The position numbers were made by a program, and so were the translations under genes. From NCBI RefSeq assembly GCF_005405905.1, contig NZ_BJHU01000032.1, forward strand, positions 25,790 through 89,789: a DNA stretch of 64,000 nucleotides, in the 5' to 3' direction. The notes under the pieces are model-generated. The model saw only the letters and a list, made by a program, of their open reading frames with translations. It did not search any database and was not told the DNA's origin. The stretch comes from Acidovorax sp. NB1 (GTDB taxonomy: Bacteria > Pseudomonadota > Gammaproteobacteria > Burkholderiales > Burkholderiaceae_C). This document shows positions 8,407-17,309 of the stretch, piece by piece. Every line of letters starts with the position of its first letter. Position 1 is the stretch's first letter.

Positions 8407-9843
8407 TCAATTCTCTTTCTTTTCTTCCTTGCGTTCCGCCAGGGTCTTGCTGACCAGCACCGGGCGGCCCTTGAGCTGGTTGAGCGCCTGCACCAATTGG
8501 AAGTCCTTGTCGGTTCCGAACTCAGGAATCTTGCGGTCGGCAGCAGGCTTCTTGGCCTCTTCTTCCATGCGCTTGCGAGCTTCCTCGCGTGCTTTCTCGC
8601 GGGCTTCGTCCTTCTTCTCTTCACCCTGGCCACTGCCCAGGTGCTTGTCCAGGTCGGCCTCGCGCATGCGCAGGGCGGCAAACAGGTTGCCTTCTTCCGA
8701 CTCGTCGATCATCACGTCGGGCACGATGCCCTTGGCCTGGATCGACTTGCCGCTCGGGGTGTAGTAGCGCGCTGTGGTCAGCTTGATGCCGGTGTCCGGC
8801 CCCAGGGGGCGCACCGTCTGCACCGAGCCCTTGCCAAAGGTCTGGCTGCCCATCACGGTGGCGCGCTTGTGGTCTTGCAGCGCACCGGCCACGATCTCGC
8901 TGGCCGAGGCCGAGCCTTCGTTCACCAGCACCACCAGCGGTACGGACTTGAGCGCAGCGGGCAGGCGCTTGAGCGGGTCACCGCCGCCCCGGCGCTGGTA
9001 GTAGTCGGGCGAGGCCTTGTAGGTGGCCTTGCTGTCGGCCAGCTGGCCGTTGGTGGAGACCACCGTCACGTTTTCGGGCAAGAACGCCGCCGAGATCGCC
9101 ACGGCCGCATCCAGCAGGCCGCCCGGGTCGTTGCGCAGGTCCAGCACCAGGCCCTTGAGGTTGGGCTCCTGCTTGTAGACCTCTTCGACCTTGCGCACGA
9201 AGTCGTCTACCGTGCGCTCCTGGAACTGCGAGAGGCGGATCCAGGCATAGCCGGGCTCCATCACCTTGCCCTTGACGGACTGGGTCTTGATTTCTTCGCG
9301 TGTGATGGTGACGGGGAAGGTGCGGCCTTCATCCTTGCGGAAGATGGTGAGCGTGACCTTGGTATTGGGCTCGCCGCGCATGCGCTTGACGGCGTCATTG
9401 AGCGCCAGGCCCTTGACGGCGGTTTCGTCGATCTTGGTAATCAGGTCGTTGGTCTTGAGGCCCGCACGGAAGGCGGGAGAGCCTTCAATGGGTGAAACCA
9501 CCTTGATCAGGCCGTCTTCCTGCGTGATCTCGATGCCCACGCCCACAAAACGGCCCGAGGTGCCCTCGCGGAATTCCTTGAAGGACTTCTTGTCGAAATA
9601 CTGCGAGTGTGGATCCAGGCTGGACACCATGCCCGAGATGGCATCGGTGATGAGCTTTTTGTCGTCCACCGGCTCCACGTAGTCGGTCTTGACAAGGCCA
9701 AACACGGCGGACAGCTGCTGGATTTCCTCCAGCGGCAGCGGCGTCATGGCGCCACGCGCCACGGTCTGCAGCGATACCGTGGTGAGTGCACCGGCCACCA
9801 CGCCTACCGATACCCATCCTGCAATCTTGAGTTTTTGGCCCAT
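8407..9843 (-). CDS. ctpA: S41 family carboxy-terminal processing peptidase
   Basis: A 478-residue protease with an N-terminal membrane anchor or signal segment (KIAGWVSVGVVAGALTTVSL), a PDZ domain (around residues 90-180) and an S41 catalytic domain with Ser311 in NEGSASASEIV and Lys338 in GSQTFGKGSVQ. It degrades or trims periplasmic proteins at their C-termini. The C-terminal 80 residues are highly charged and rich in Lys and Glu. It follows gpmA on the same strand with a 122-base gap, an arrangement I know from many Burkholderiales. Confidence 0.93.
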   Translation of the reverse strand: MGQKLKIAGWVSVGVVAGALTTVSLQTVARGAMTPLPLEEIQQLSAVFGLVKTDYVEPVDDKKLITDAISGMVSSLDPHSQYFDKKSFKEFREGTSGRFVGVGIEITQEDGLIKVVSPIEGSPAFRAGLKTNDLITKIDETAVKGLALNDAVKRMRGEPNTKVTLTIFRKDEGRTFPVTITREEIKTQSVKGKVMEPGYAWIRLSQFQERTVDDFVRKVEEVYKQEPNLKGLVLDLRNDPGGLLDAAVAISAAFLPENVTVVSTNGQLADSKATYKASPDYYQRRGGGDPLKRLPAALKSVPLVVLVNEGSASASEIVAGALQDHKRATVMGSQTFGKGSVQTVRPLGPDTGIKLTTARYYTPSGKSIQAKGIVPDVMIDESEEGNLFAALRMREADLDKHLGSGQGEEKKDEAREKAREEARKRMEEEAKKPAADRKIPEFGTDKDFQLVQALNQLKGRPVLVSKTLAERKEEKKEN

Positions 9844-9965
9844 ACAACACCTTTTACCGCTTCAAAACCAATATACACCTTGGAAGGGCCAAACCCGCCG
9901 CAGTTCCGCATGGATGCTCACTTTGGCGGCGATCAGCGGGGTTTTTCCCCGCCTTTACCAACGGT

Positions 9966-10709
9966 TTACGCCTTGCCCTGGGATGCGACGGCTGCGGCAG
10001 CCTTCGCAGCCGCCTCGGCATCACCCAGATAGTAGTGACGGATGGGCTTGAGGTCGGCGTCCAGCTCGTATACCAGTGGAATCCCGTTGGGAATGTTCAG
10101 GCCCACGATGTCGGACTCGGAAATGTTGTCCAGGTACTTCACCAGCGCGCGGATGGAATTGCCGTGTGCAGCCACCACCACGCGTTTGCCCGAACGGATG
10201 GCGGGCGCCATGGCCTCATTCCAGAACGGCAGCACGCGGGCCACGGTGTCTTTGAGGCATTCGGTCAGGGGCACGTTCTCGGCGGCCACACCGGCGTAGC
10301 GGCGGTCGCCGCGCTCGCTGCGGGGGTCGGTGGCTTCCAGCGCGGGCGGGGGCGTGTCGTAGCTGCGGCGCCAGACCAGCACCTGCTCGTCGCCGTACTG
10401 CTTGGCCATGTCGGCCTTGTTCAGGCCCTGCAGGGCGCCGTAGTGGCGCTCGTTCAGGCGCCAGTCCTTGACCACGGGCAGCCAGGTGCTGTCCATCTCG
10501 TCGAGCGTGTACCACAGGGTGTGGATGGCGCGCTTGAGCACGCTGGTGAAGGCCAGATCGAACTCGTAGCCCTCGGCCTTGAGCAGCTTGCCGGCCGACA
10601 TGGCCTGGGACACACCGGTGGGCGTCAGATCCACATCGGTCCAGCCGGTAAAGCGGTTTTCAAGGTTCCAGGTGGATTCGCCGTGGCGGATCAAAACGAG
10701 CTTGTACAT
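9966..10709 (-). CDS. gpmA: 2,3-bisphosphoglycerate-dependent phosphoglycerate mutase
   Basis: A 247-residue cofactor-dependent glycolytic mutase interconverting 2- and 3-phosphoglycerate. It shows the phosphohistidine motif [10 protein letters not shown] at the N-terminus, the [14 protein letters not shown] segment and the second catalytic His in [12 protein letters not shown]. Length is normal for the family, with a short Ala-rich C-terminal extension. The ATG at 10709 opens right at the family start [10 protein letters not shown]. It is divergent from the rhodanese gene, the two starts being 88 bases apart. Confidence 0.96.
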   Translation of the reverse strand: MYKLVLIRHGESTWNLENRFTGWTDVDLTPTGVSQAMSAGKLLKAEGYEFDLAFTSVLKRAIHTLWYTLDEMDSTWLPVVKDWRLNERHYGALQGLNKADMAKQYGDEQVLVWRRSYDTPPPALEATDPRSERGDRRYAGVAAENVPLTECLKDTVARVLPFWNEAMAPAIRSGKRVVVAAHGNSIRALVKYLDNISESDIVGLNIPNGIPLVYELDADLKPIRHYYLGDAEAAAKAAAAVASQGKA

Positions 10710-10797
10710 GGTTTCCCCAGGAAAGACGGGTCTAAAAGAAAGCGGGCCAAAACCCAGCATTCTAGAATTACGCCGTTCGCCAACCCAAGGAAACTTC

Positions 10798-11205
10798 GTG
10801 AAATTCATTATCGACAACTGGTATCTGATCTTTGTTGCACTGGCTTCGGGCGGCATGCTGCTGTGGCCGGTCCTCAAGAACGCCAGTGGCGGCTCGCTGA
10901 CGCCCGCACGCGCCGTGCAGCTCATCAACCGTGAAAAAGCCGTGGTCATCGACGTCTGCGAGACCGAAGAGTTCGCCGCAGGCCACGTGGGCGGCGCCAA
11001 GAACGTCCCCCTGGGCCAGCTCGAAGAGCGCCTGCCCACCGTGGTCAAGAACAAGGCCCTGCCCCTGGTGCTGATCTGTGCCAGCGGCGCCCGCGCCAAC
11101 CGCGCCGTGGCGATTGCCAAGAAGCTGGGCTACGACAACGCCCAGGCCATGGCCGGTGGCCTGAAGGCCTGGCGCGAAGCCAGCCTGCCTGTGGAAAAAG
11201 CCTGA
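10798..11205 (+). CDS. Membrane-anchored rhodanese-like protein
   Basis: A 135-residue protein with one N-terminal membrane helix (residues 3-25) and a rhodanese domain with the active-site loop [12 protein letters not shown], so the persulfide Cys is present. It probably handles sulfane sulfur at the membrane. The start is a GTG at 10798 preceded by AAGGAA; no ATG fits. It heads the rhodanese-grxC-secB-gpsA group, a conserved order in beta- and gammaproteobacteria. Confidence 0.9.
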   Translation: MKFIIDNWYLIFVALASGGMLLWPVLKNASGGSLTPARAVQLINREKAVVIDVCETEEFAAGHVGGAKNVPLGQLEERLPTVVKNKALPLVLICASGARANRAVAIAKKLGYDNAQAMAGGLKAWREASLPVEKA

Positions 11206-11282
11206 TCCGCCCCCAGTTATTCGGTCAGCGCTACGCTTACCGCTGGTTTTCAGCCCCACAGGAAGAAAGAGGAAGGTTCGCC

Positions 11283-11543
11283 ATGCAACCCGTGAAGATG
11301 TACACCACCGCCGTCTGCCCCTACTGCATCCGGGCCAAGCAGATCCTCAAGTCCAAGGGCGTGGAGCAGATCGAAGAGATCCGTATCGACACCGACCCCG
11401 CCGCGCGCAGCCACATGATGGAGATCACCGGCCGCCGCACGGTGCCGCAGATCTACATCGGCGACACCCATGTGGGCGGGCATGACGACCTTGTGGCTCT
11501 GGACAGCCGTGGCGGGCTGATGCCCCTGCTGGGCGCCGCCTGA
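11283..11543 (+). CDS. grxC: Glutaredoxin 3
   Basis: An 86-residue dithiol glutaredoxin with the CPYC active site at residues 12-15, the cis-proline TVPQIYI segment and the GGHDDL glutathione-binding turn. It reduces disulfides and ribonucleotide reductase using glutathione. It lies between the rhodanese gene and secB in the conserved order and is followed by a terminator-like hairpin. Confidence 0.96.
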   Translation: MQPVKMYTTAVCPYCIRAKQILKSKGVEQIEEIRIDTDPAARSHMMEITGRRTVPQIYIGDTHVGGHDDLVALDSRGGLMPLLGAA

Positions 11544-11581
11544 CCCGGCCCCCCGGGCGCTGCATAATGCAGCCCCATGTG

Positions 11582-11618
11582 CCCGCTGCGGGAGCTGCTC
11601 CCCGGCGGGTTTTGTTTT
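11582..11618 (+). terminator. Terminator after grxC
   Basis: A GC-rich hairpin (CCCGC...GGGAG / CTCCC...GCGGG with small bulges) is followed by TTTTGTTTT. It lies 38 bases after the grxC stop and before secB. Confidence 0.65.
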
Positions 11619-11652
11619 GCTAGCAATTTCGTAAGAGCAAAGAGACTTCACC

Positions 11653-12111
11653 ATGGCCGACCAAGAAAACCCCGTGTTCCAAATCCAGCGCGTCTACCTC
11701 AAGGACATGTCGCTGGAGCAACCCAACTCCCCCGCCATCCTGATCGAGCAAGAGCAGCCCAGCGTGGACATCCAGCTCGGCGTGGAAGCCACCCCCGTGG
11801 CCGAAGGCATCTTCGAAGTGGCCGTGACGGCCACGGTGCAGACCAAGATCAAGGACAAGACCGTGTTCCTGGTCGAGGCCAAGCAGGCCGGCATCTTCGA
11901 AATCCGCAACGTGCCGGAAGACCAGATGGGCCCCATCATGGGCATCGCCTGCCCTCAGATCGTGTACCCCTACCTGCGTGGCAACGTGGCCGACGTGATC
12001 AACCGCGCTGGCTTCCCACCCGTGCACCTGGCCGAAATCAACTTCCAGGCCATGTACGAACAGCAGCAAGCGCAGGCCGCCGGCCAAGCCTCGCCCATCA
12101 TCACGCAGTAA
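11653..12111 (+). CDS. secB: Protein-export chaperone SecB
   Basis: A 152-residue cytoplasmic chaperone that keeps precursors unfolded and delivers them to SecA. Typical segments are [19 protein letters not shown] at the N-terminus and [32 protein letters not shown] near the C-terminus. Length is normal. It is followed after 59 bases by gpsA, the usual neighbour in this group. Confidence 0.97.
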   Translation: MADQENPVFQIQRVYLKDMSLEQPNSPAILIEQEQPSVDIQLGVEATPVAEGIFEVAVTATVQTKIKDKTVFLVEAKQAGIFEIRNVPEDQMGPIMGIACPQIVYPYLRGNVADVINRAGFPPVHLAEINFQAMYEQQQAQAAGQASPIITQ

Positions 12112-12135
12112 CCATCAGCGTTGAGAGGCTTTTTT

Positions 12136-12190
12136 GGCCTCTACCGCCTGATACATAAGCGCAAGCAGCTATGAAAATCATAGTACTAGG
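12136..12190. repeat. Comamonadaceae interspersed repeat, copy B
   Basis: A low-GC patch (ACATAAGCGCAAGCAGCTAT, then GAAAATCATAGTACTA) between secB and gpsA. The AGCTAT core runs into the ATG of gpsA, so the first codons of gpsA coincide with the repeat's usual continuation. Confidence 0.6.
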
Positions 12191-13184
12191 CGCTGGCGCC
12201 TGGGGTTCTGCGGTGGCCATGAGCGCGGCCCAGCACCCTGCCGGGCACGCGGTCACCCTCTGGGCCCGCGATGCGGCCCAGGCGCAAAGCATGCGCGCCC
12301 AGTCAGAAAACGCCCGCTACCTGCCGGGCATTGCCCTCCCCCCTTCCCTCACCGTGGCCGATGGCGACTTCAGCATGCTGCTGCCAGGCGCCGACCTCGT
12401 CATCGTGGCCACGCCCATGGCAGCGCTGCGCGGCATGTTGCAGGCGCTGCGCGGGTGCACGGCACCCGTGGCCTGGCTGTGCAAGGGTTTCGAAGCGGTG
12501 TCTGCCGGTGCGGAGTCAGCGTCTTTTGGGCTGCTGGCGCACGAGGTGCAAGCGCAAGTAGCTCCTGATTTAATAGCAGGCGTGTTCAGCGGCCCCAGTT
12601 TTGCGCAAGAGGTGGCACTGGGCCAGCCCACGGCCCTGGTGGCCGCCAGCCCCCACGCTGCCGTGCGCGATGCGCTGGTCGCCGCCTTCCACAGCCCCAG
12701 CGTGCGCGTGTATGCCAACGAGGACATCGTGGGCGTGGAAGTGGGCGGTGCGGTGAAAAACGTGCTGGCCATTGCCACCGGCCTGTGCGACGGGCTGGCG
12801 CTGGGGCTGAACGCCCGCGCCGCGCTCGTCACGCGCGGCCTGGCCGAGATGACCCGCCTGGGCCTGGCGCTGGGCGCACGGCCCGACACCTTCATGGGCC
12901 TGTCCGGCCTGGGCGACCTGGTGCTGACCGCCACTGGCGACCTCTCGCGCAACCGGCGCGTGGGCATGCTGCTGGCCCAGGGCCAGACGCTGGCGCAGGC
13001 GGTGGAATCACTGGGCCATGTGGCCGAAGGCGTCTACAGCGCCCGCACCGTGGTGCAGCGGGCGCAGACCCTGGGCGTGGACATGCCCATCGCCGAAGCC
13101 GCCGTGGCCCTGCTCGACGGCCGCCTGCAACCCGCCGAGGCCGTGGCCCAGCTCATGGGGCGCGGCCCCCGGGGCGAACTCTGA
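12171..13184 (+). CDS. gpsA: NAD(P)H-dependent glycerol-3-phosphate dehydrogenase
   Basis: A 337-residue enzyme reducing dihydroxyacetone phosphate to sn-glycerol 3-phosphate for phospholipid synthesis. It has the N-terminal dinucleotide fold ([13 protein letters not shown]), the [16 protein letters not shown] substrate segment, the catalytic Lys in [13 protein letters not shown] and the [11 protein letters not shown] motif. The start codon sits at the end of an interspersed repeat. An in-frame low-GC repeat patch at 12551-12581 encodes roughly residues 128-137 ([10 protein letters not shown]), a place where the family tolerates change. Confidence 0.96.
   Translation: MKIIVLGAGAWGSAVAMSAAQHPAGHAVTLWARDAAQAQSMRAQSENARYLPGIALPPSLTVADGDFSMLLPGADLVIVATPMAALRGMLQALRGCTAPVAWLCKGFEAVSAGAESASFGLLAHEVQAQVAPDLIAGVFSGPSFAQEVALGQPTALVAASPHAAVRDALVAAFHSPSVRVYANEDIVGVEVGGAVKNVLAIATGLCDGLALGLNARAALVTRGLAEMTRLGLALGARPDTFMGLSGLGDLVLTATGDLSRNRRVGMLLAQGQTLAQAVESLGHVAEGVYSARTVVQRAQTLGVDMPIAEAAVALLDGRLQPAEAVAQLMGRGPRGEL
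12551..12581. repeat. Interspersed repeat patch inside gpsA, copy C
   Basis: AGCGCAAGTAGCTCC, then TGATTTAATAGCAGGC: the same AGCGCAAGnAGCT...TTAATAGC word order as the intergenic copies, here kept in frame inside a gene of much higher GC. Confidence 0.55.
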
Positions 13185-13223
13185 CCCCTGGCCCCCGGCC
13201 GAACTGGGGGCCCATCACAAGCT

Positions 13224-13988
13224 TTATCCCACCGACAGGCGCCGCAGCAGCCCCTCTTCATCGTCGGGATGGAAGAAATAGGGGTAAAAGCTGCGCTCCT
13301 CGCTCGACAGCTGCGGCTGCCCGCCGAACTGCTGGATCAGGCTGCGCCCCTTTTCTGCGCTGATGTGCAACAGCACGGCCGGTGCGCCCACCCGCTCGCA
13401 CATGCGCTCTGGCCCCAGCAGGTCAAAACGCAGCATGCGCCGGTAGAACGGGGCATGGCGCGGATTCACTTCGATGACCAGATCGGTGGCACGCCGGGCG
13501 CGGAATGCCGTGATCCACGCAATGTGAAAAATGGCGCCCAGCACATGCTTGGAGCGCACGCCCGGGTCCATGGCGAGCTTGCCCATTTCGCAGATACGCG
13601 CACCCCGCAGGCGCAGCGCGGCAATGTATTCGGGGTAATGCTCTTCGGCGGCGAGGTAGCCGTCGTCCATGCGGACCGAGATCGTGCCCTGGGCCTGCCC
13701 GTCGATCTGCACCACCAGGCTGCTCATGTCGCAGTCGTGCGACAAAGTGGCCTGCATGTTGTAGCCTCGGCTGGCATACATGCGCGCCAGCAGGCCCTGG
13801 CCCTTGCGCGAGAGGCGGATCTTGCAGGTCTTGGTTTCCGCCTGGCCCAGGCGGCTCAGGTATTCGCCGGGGTAGGCCAGCTCGACGATGGTCTGCTCTT
13901 CTGCGGGCATGACAGGCTCGGATGACGGGAACTGGCGCCCCAGCAAACGACGGGCCTGGAGCGCGGCAAGCAGCCAGCGTAGCCGCAT
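13224..13988 (-). CDS. N-acyl amino acid synthase FeeM-domain protein (GNAT fold)
   Basis: A 254-residue protein whose central part (about residues 55-200) resembles the FeeM/GNAT acyltransferase fold: TCKIRLSRKGQGLLARMYASRGY, a GTISVRMDDG strand and the VRSKHVLGAIFHIAWI helix. FeeM-like enzymes join a long-chain acyl group from acyl carrier protein to an amino acid. No signal peptide is seen. The start at 13988 gives an Arg-rich N-terminus; a second ATG at 13910 (MPAEEQTIVELAYPGEYLSR) is also plausible. It converges on gpsA and shares its strand with lysA, 102 bases upstream. The family call is by resemblance; the substrate is unknown. Confidence 0.65.
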   Translation of the reverse strand: MRLRWLLAALQARRLLGRQFPSSEPVMPAEEQTIVELAYPGEYLSRLGQAETKTCKIRLSRKGQGLLARMYASRGYNMQATLSHDCDMSSLVVQIDGQAQGTISVRMDDGYLAAEEHYPEYIAALRLRGARICEMGKLAMDPGVRSKHVLGAIFHIAWITAFRARRATDLVIEVNPRHAPFYRRMLRFDLLGPERMCERVGAPAVLLHISAEKGRSLIQQFGGQPQLSSEERSFYPYFFHPDDEEGLLRRLSVG

Positions 13989-14090
13989 CCCGCAACACCG
14001 GCATCAGTGGCGGGGGCGGCTCCCGACCAACGGTGGCACCACATTCGCCAATGGCAAGGCAGAGCCGCCCCGGCGGCCCCCAGCCGCGCC

Positions 14091-15347
14091 TTACAGCCCC
14101 AGCCCCAGCCCCAGCTCCAGCGCCAGCAGCTCGTCCACCGTCTGGCGGCGGCGGATCAGGCGGGCCTGGCCGCCGTCCACCAGCACCTCGGCAATCAAGG
14201 GCCGCGTGTTGTAGTTGGAGGACATGCTGGCACCGTACGCGCCCGTGTCGTGGATCACCAGCAGGTCACCCACCTGCGCGGCGGGCAGGTCGCGCGGCAG
14301 CACCACGCCGCCGTCGCCCTGGGTGAACACGTCGCCCGATTCGCACAGCGGGCCCGCCACCACCGTGGGTTGCGCGGCCGCCGTGGAGCCGTCGCGGCGC
14401 AGCACGCTCATCGCGTGGTAACTGCCGTACATGGACGGGCGCATGAGTTCGTTGAAGCCGGTATCGACCAGCACAAAGTGGTTGCTGCCCGCGTTCTTGC
14501 TGGCGCGCACCTGGCCCAGCAGCACGCCGGATTCGGCCACCAGGAAGCGGCCGGGCTCGATCTCCAGGCCGAGCTTGTGGCCCACGATGGCCTCGGCCTG
14601 CTGGCGCGCGGCATCCCACAGGCCGTGGTAGTGCTGCGTATCGACCACCGGGTCGCCGCTGCGGTAGGGGATGGACAGGCCACCACCGGCCGAGATGGCG
14701 TGCAGGTCATGCCCCGCTGCATGCGCCGTGCGCACCAGGTTGACCATGGCGCCGCACACTTCCTGCAGGTGGCTGTAGTCCACGCCCGAGCCAATGTGCA
14801 TGTGCAGGCCCACCAGCTTCAGGCCGTGCTGCTTGATCGCGGCCAGCGCCGCAGGCAGGTCGGTGTGCCAGATGCCGTGCTTGCTGTGCTCGCCGCCCGT
14901 GTTGGTCTTGTTGCTGTGGCCGTGGCCAAAGCCGGGGTTGATGCGCAGCCACACCGCATGGCCCGGCGAACGCGCGCCCAGCTGGTGCAGCATGTCGATG
15001 GAGCCTGCGTTGACCGGCACGCCGTGCTCCACCACGCAGTCGAGCGTGGCGGCGTCGAACAGGTCGGCGGTGAAGACGATCTCCGACGGCTCACCGCCCA
15101 CCACATAGCCCGCGGCCAGCGCACGCAGGATCTCGCCACGCGAGACGGCATCCACCTTCACGCCCTGCTCGCGCATGAGCTTCAGGATGTGGATGTTGGA
15201 GCAGGCCTTTTGGGCAAAGCGGATGGTCTCGAAGTTGGACACCTGCGCGATGCGCTGGCGGATGGTCGCCGCGTCATACACCCACAGCGGGGTGCCGAAC
15301 TGGTCGGCCAGGGCCCAGAGCTGGGCGGGGGAAAAGGGGTTGGACAT
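14091..15347 (-). CDS. lysA: Diaminopimelate decarboxylase
   Basis: A 418-residue PLP enzyme catalysing the last step of lysine synthesis. PLP-binding Lys47 lies in RFAQKACSN, the glycine-rich phosphate loop in ISAGGGLSIPYRSGD, and the active-site Cys in GPLCESGDVF. The start at 15347 (MSNPFSPAQ) follows GGAGGCTCC-type sequence; the ATG four codons upstream is less favoured. It is divergent from a LysR-type gene, the classical lysA/lysR arrangement. A 117-base hairpin-forming repeat lies just upstream of the start. The C-terminus ends in an unusual run of Leu-Gly pairs. Confidence 0.95.
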   Translation of the reverse strand: MSNPFSPAQLWALADQFGTPLWVYDAATIRQRIAQVSNFETIRFAQKACSNIHILKLMREQGVKVDAVSRGEILRALAAGYVVGGEPSEIVFTADLFDAATLDCVVEHGVPVNAGSIDMLHQLGARSPGHAVWLRINPGFGHGHSNKTNTGGEHSKHGIWHTDLPAALAAIKQHGLKLVGLHMHIGSGVDYSHLQEVCGAMVNLVRTAHAAGHDLHAISAGGGLSIPYRSGDPVVDTQHYHGLWDAARQQAEAIVGHKLGLEIEPGRFLVAESGVLLGQVRASKNAGSNHFVLVDTGFNELMRPSMYGSYHAMSVLRRDGSTAAAQPTVVAGPLCESGDVFTQGDGGVVLPRDLPAAQVGDLLVIHDTGAYGASMSSNYNTRPLIAEVLVDGGQARLIRRRQTVDELLALELGLGLGL

Positions 15348-15364
15348 GGGAGGCTCCAAGGGTA

Positions 15365-15484
15365 CTAAGAGCGGCTAACAAAACTCAGCGAAGCGGTTCT
15401 GGCTAGGCGCTGTGTCGCAGGCAGTACGAGCAGTACGACAAGACACAGCAACGACGCCAGAAGAGTTTTGTTAGCCGCTCTAAG
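15365..15484. repeat. MITE-like hairpin element between lysA and lysR
   Basis: Perfect 19-base inverted repeats (AGAGCGGCTAACAAAACTC at 15368-15386 and its complement at 15463-15481) enclose a further imperfect inner palindrome (TCTGGC...GCTGTGTC against GACACAGC...GCCAGA). The whole unit can fold into one long hairpin. It carries no gene. Its right end is 18 bases from the lysA start codon. Confidence 0.75.
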
Positions 15485-15574
15485 CGTGAACGATGCGCGG
15501 ATGATGCCGCCATCCGCGTATTCAGTCGAATGCTTTGATTTACGCCATCCATTCAATATGGATATGCTTCGCAC

Positions 15575-16534
15575 ATGACTGGCATGACCGAGCCCCCACT
15601 GAATCACCGTACCACCCACCGCATCACCCACCGCCATATCGAGGTCTTCCGCGCCGTGATGACCGCAGGCAGCGCCACCGGCGCGGCCGACCTGCTGCAC
15701 AGCTCGCAGCCCACCGTGAGCCGCGAGCTGGCGCGGCTGGAGTCGCTGCTGGGCTATGCCCTCTTCGAGCGCGTGCAGGGCCGCCTGCGCCCCAACGCGC
15801 GGGCGCTGGCGCTGTGGGACGAGGTGCAGCGCTCCTGGCAGGGGCTGGAGCGTGTGGTGGACCGGGCCGTAGCGCTGGGCCGGCCCGACGCCGTGCAGCT
15901 CTCGGTGCTGTGCCTGCCCGCGCTGGCGCACGCCTTGCTGCCCGGCGCGGCGGCGCGGCTGATGCAGCACCACCCGCAGGCGCGCCTGTCGGTCACGCCG
16001 CAGGAGTCGCCGCTGCTCGAAGAATGGATGAGCGCCCAGCGCTTTGACCTGGGCCTGTGCGAGCAAACCAGCGCCCCGCCCGGCACCCACGCCGAGGTGC
16101 TGCTCACGCTCGACGAGGTGGCCGTGCTGCCCACCAGCCACCCGCTGGCCCGGCAACCCGTGCTGCAGCTGGCGGACTTTGCCGGTGAGTATTTTGTGAG
16201 CCTGTCGGCCGACGACCCCTACCGACGCCTGATCGACGCGCGTTTTGCCGAGGCCGGGGTGGCCCGCACCCTGCGCATGGAAACCCACAGCGCCGCCGCC
16301 GTCTGCGCCATGGTGCAGCAGGGTCTGGGCGTGGCCATCGTCAACCCGGTGACGGCCCTGGCCGCCGCCAGCGAGCGGTTGGTGCTGCGGCCCCTGGCAT
16401 TTTCAATCCCGTTCAGCGTGACGGCGCTGCTGCCGCTGTACCGCCCGCCCCTGCCCGAGGTGGCGCCCATGCTGGAGGCCCTGCGGGCCGAAGCCGCCGC
16501 CATTGCACAGCGCTTGGTACATCAGGATCATTAG
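15575..16534 (+). CDS. lysR: LysR family transcriptional regulator, probable lysA activator
   Basis: A 319-residue LysR-type regulator: winged helix (IEVFRAVMTAGSATGAADLL, SQPTVSRELARLESLLG) and a two-part effector-binding domain. It is divergent from lysA, so it is probably the LysR that activates lysA when diaminopimelate is present. That is known for E. coli and inferred here. The exact start is uncertain: the ATG at 15575 adds about 20 residues with two HRTTHRITHR-like repeats before the DNA-binding domain. The last codons and the TAG stop touch a low-GC interspersed repeat. Confidence 0.88.
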   Translation: MTGMTEPPLNHRTTHRITHRHIEVFRAVMTAGSATGAADLLHSSQPTVSRELARLESLLGYALFERVQGRLRPNARALALWDEVQRSWQGLERVVDRAVALGRPDAVQLSVLCLPALAHALLPGAAARLMQHHPQARLSVTPQESPLLEEWMSAQRFDLGLCEQTSAPPGTHAEVLLTLDEVAVLPTSHPLARQPVLQLADFAGEYFVSLSADDPYRRLIDARFAEAGVARTLRMETHSAAAVCAMVQQGLGVAIVNPVTALAAASERLVLRPLAFSIPFSVTALLPLYRPPLPEVAPMLEALRAEAAAIAQRLVHQDH

Positions 16535-16560
16535 CTATTATTTATATAGCAATAAACCTT
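16531..16560. repeat. Interspersed repeat core, copy D
   Basis: TTAGCTATTATTTATATAGC, then AATAAACC. The TAG stop of the lysR gene is formed by the first bases of the AGCTATT palindrome. Confidence 0.55.
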
Positions 16561-16622
16561 TTACCATCGCGCGGAAACGGCCATTTTCTTGTATGAAATC
16601 GGGCCACCACCCGCTGAGCGGG

Positions 16623-17126
16623 TCAGCCCGGCGCTGCCAGGCTGCGCACCTTGACCGCGAGCCGCTCCTCCACCGAGGGCGACACGAACTTGGTCACCTC
16701 CCCGCCCAGCACCGCGATCTCGCGCACAAAGGTGCTGCTGATGAACTGGTACTTGTCGCTGGGGGTGAGGAACACGGTTTCCACCTGGGGCATCAGGCTG
16801 CGGTTCATGCCCGCGAGCTGGAACTCGTAGTCAAAGTCGGTCACGGCGCGCAGGCCACGCACCATGGCTTTGCCGCCACGCTCCACCACAAAGTCGCGCA
16901 GCAGGCCCGAGAAGGGCTCGACCTGCACCTGGGGATACATCTTCACGGCCTCGCGGACCATGTCGATCCGCTCTTCCAGCGAGAACATGGCCTTCTTGTG
17001 GTGGCCTGCCGCCACGGCCACGATCACGCGTTCGAACAACTGGGTGGCCCTGCGCACCACGTCTTCATGCCCCAGGGTGATGGGGTCAAAGGTTCCGGGG
17101 TACACGGCGAGCACGTTCTGGGCCAT
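16623..17126 (-). CDS. coaD: Pantetheine-phosphate adenylyltransferase
   Basis: A 167-residue nucleotidyltransferase for the fourth step of coenzyme A synthesis (4'-phosphopantetheine + ATP to dephospho-CoA). It carries the TxGH motif ([12 protein letters not shown], His20) and the ISSTFVRE motif. Length is normal for CoaD. In related genomes coaD commonly follows rsmD; here rsmD is 10 kb away on the same strand, with a block of secreted and regulatory genes in between. Confidence 0.96.
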   Translation of the reverse strand: MAQNVLAVYPGTFDPITLGHEDVVRRATQLFERVIVAVAAGHHKKAMFSLEERIDMVREAVKMYPQVQVEPFSGLLRDFVVERGGKAMVRGLRAVTDFDYEFQLAGMNRSLMPQVETVFLTPSDKYQFISSTFVREIAVLGGEVTKFVSPSVEERLAVKVRSLAAPG

Positions 17127-17309
17127 GGCTGGTTGTCTCCTGTATGGCGGAATGTTCGTCGGCCCCATCTGCCGGGCCGCGTGCGCGCATTATGCAGTGC
17201 AGTGCAACATAAACCTGCAGGGCCCCATGCCACGCACGGCTCCGCCCAGCCTGATGCCAAGACCTGCGCACCCGAGCAGAACCGGCGGGCTCGCTCACAC
17301 CGCCCACCG

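Noticed and set aside
9930..9960. Possible gpmA terminator (CGGGG-TTTTT-CCCCG)
   Set aside because: A short hairpin without a T-run after it on the gpmA strand; too weak to list as a feature.
10035..10934. Long plus-strand open frame opposite gpmA
   Set aside because: It is the complement of gpmA and ctpA-side sequence, with His/Gly/Ala-rich composition typical of antisense frames in GC-rich DNA; gpmA has full catalytic motifs.
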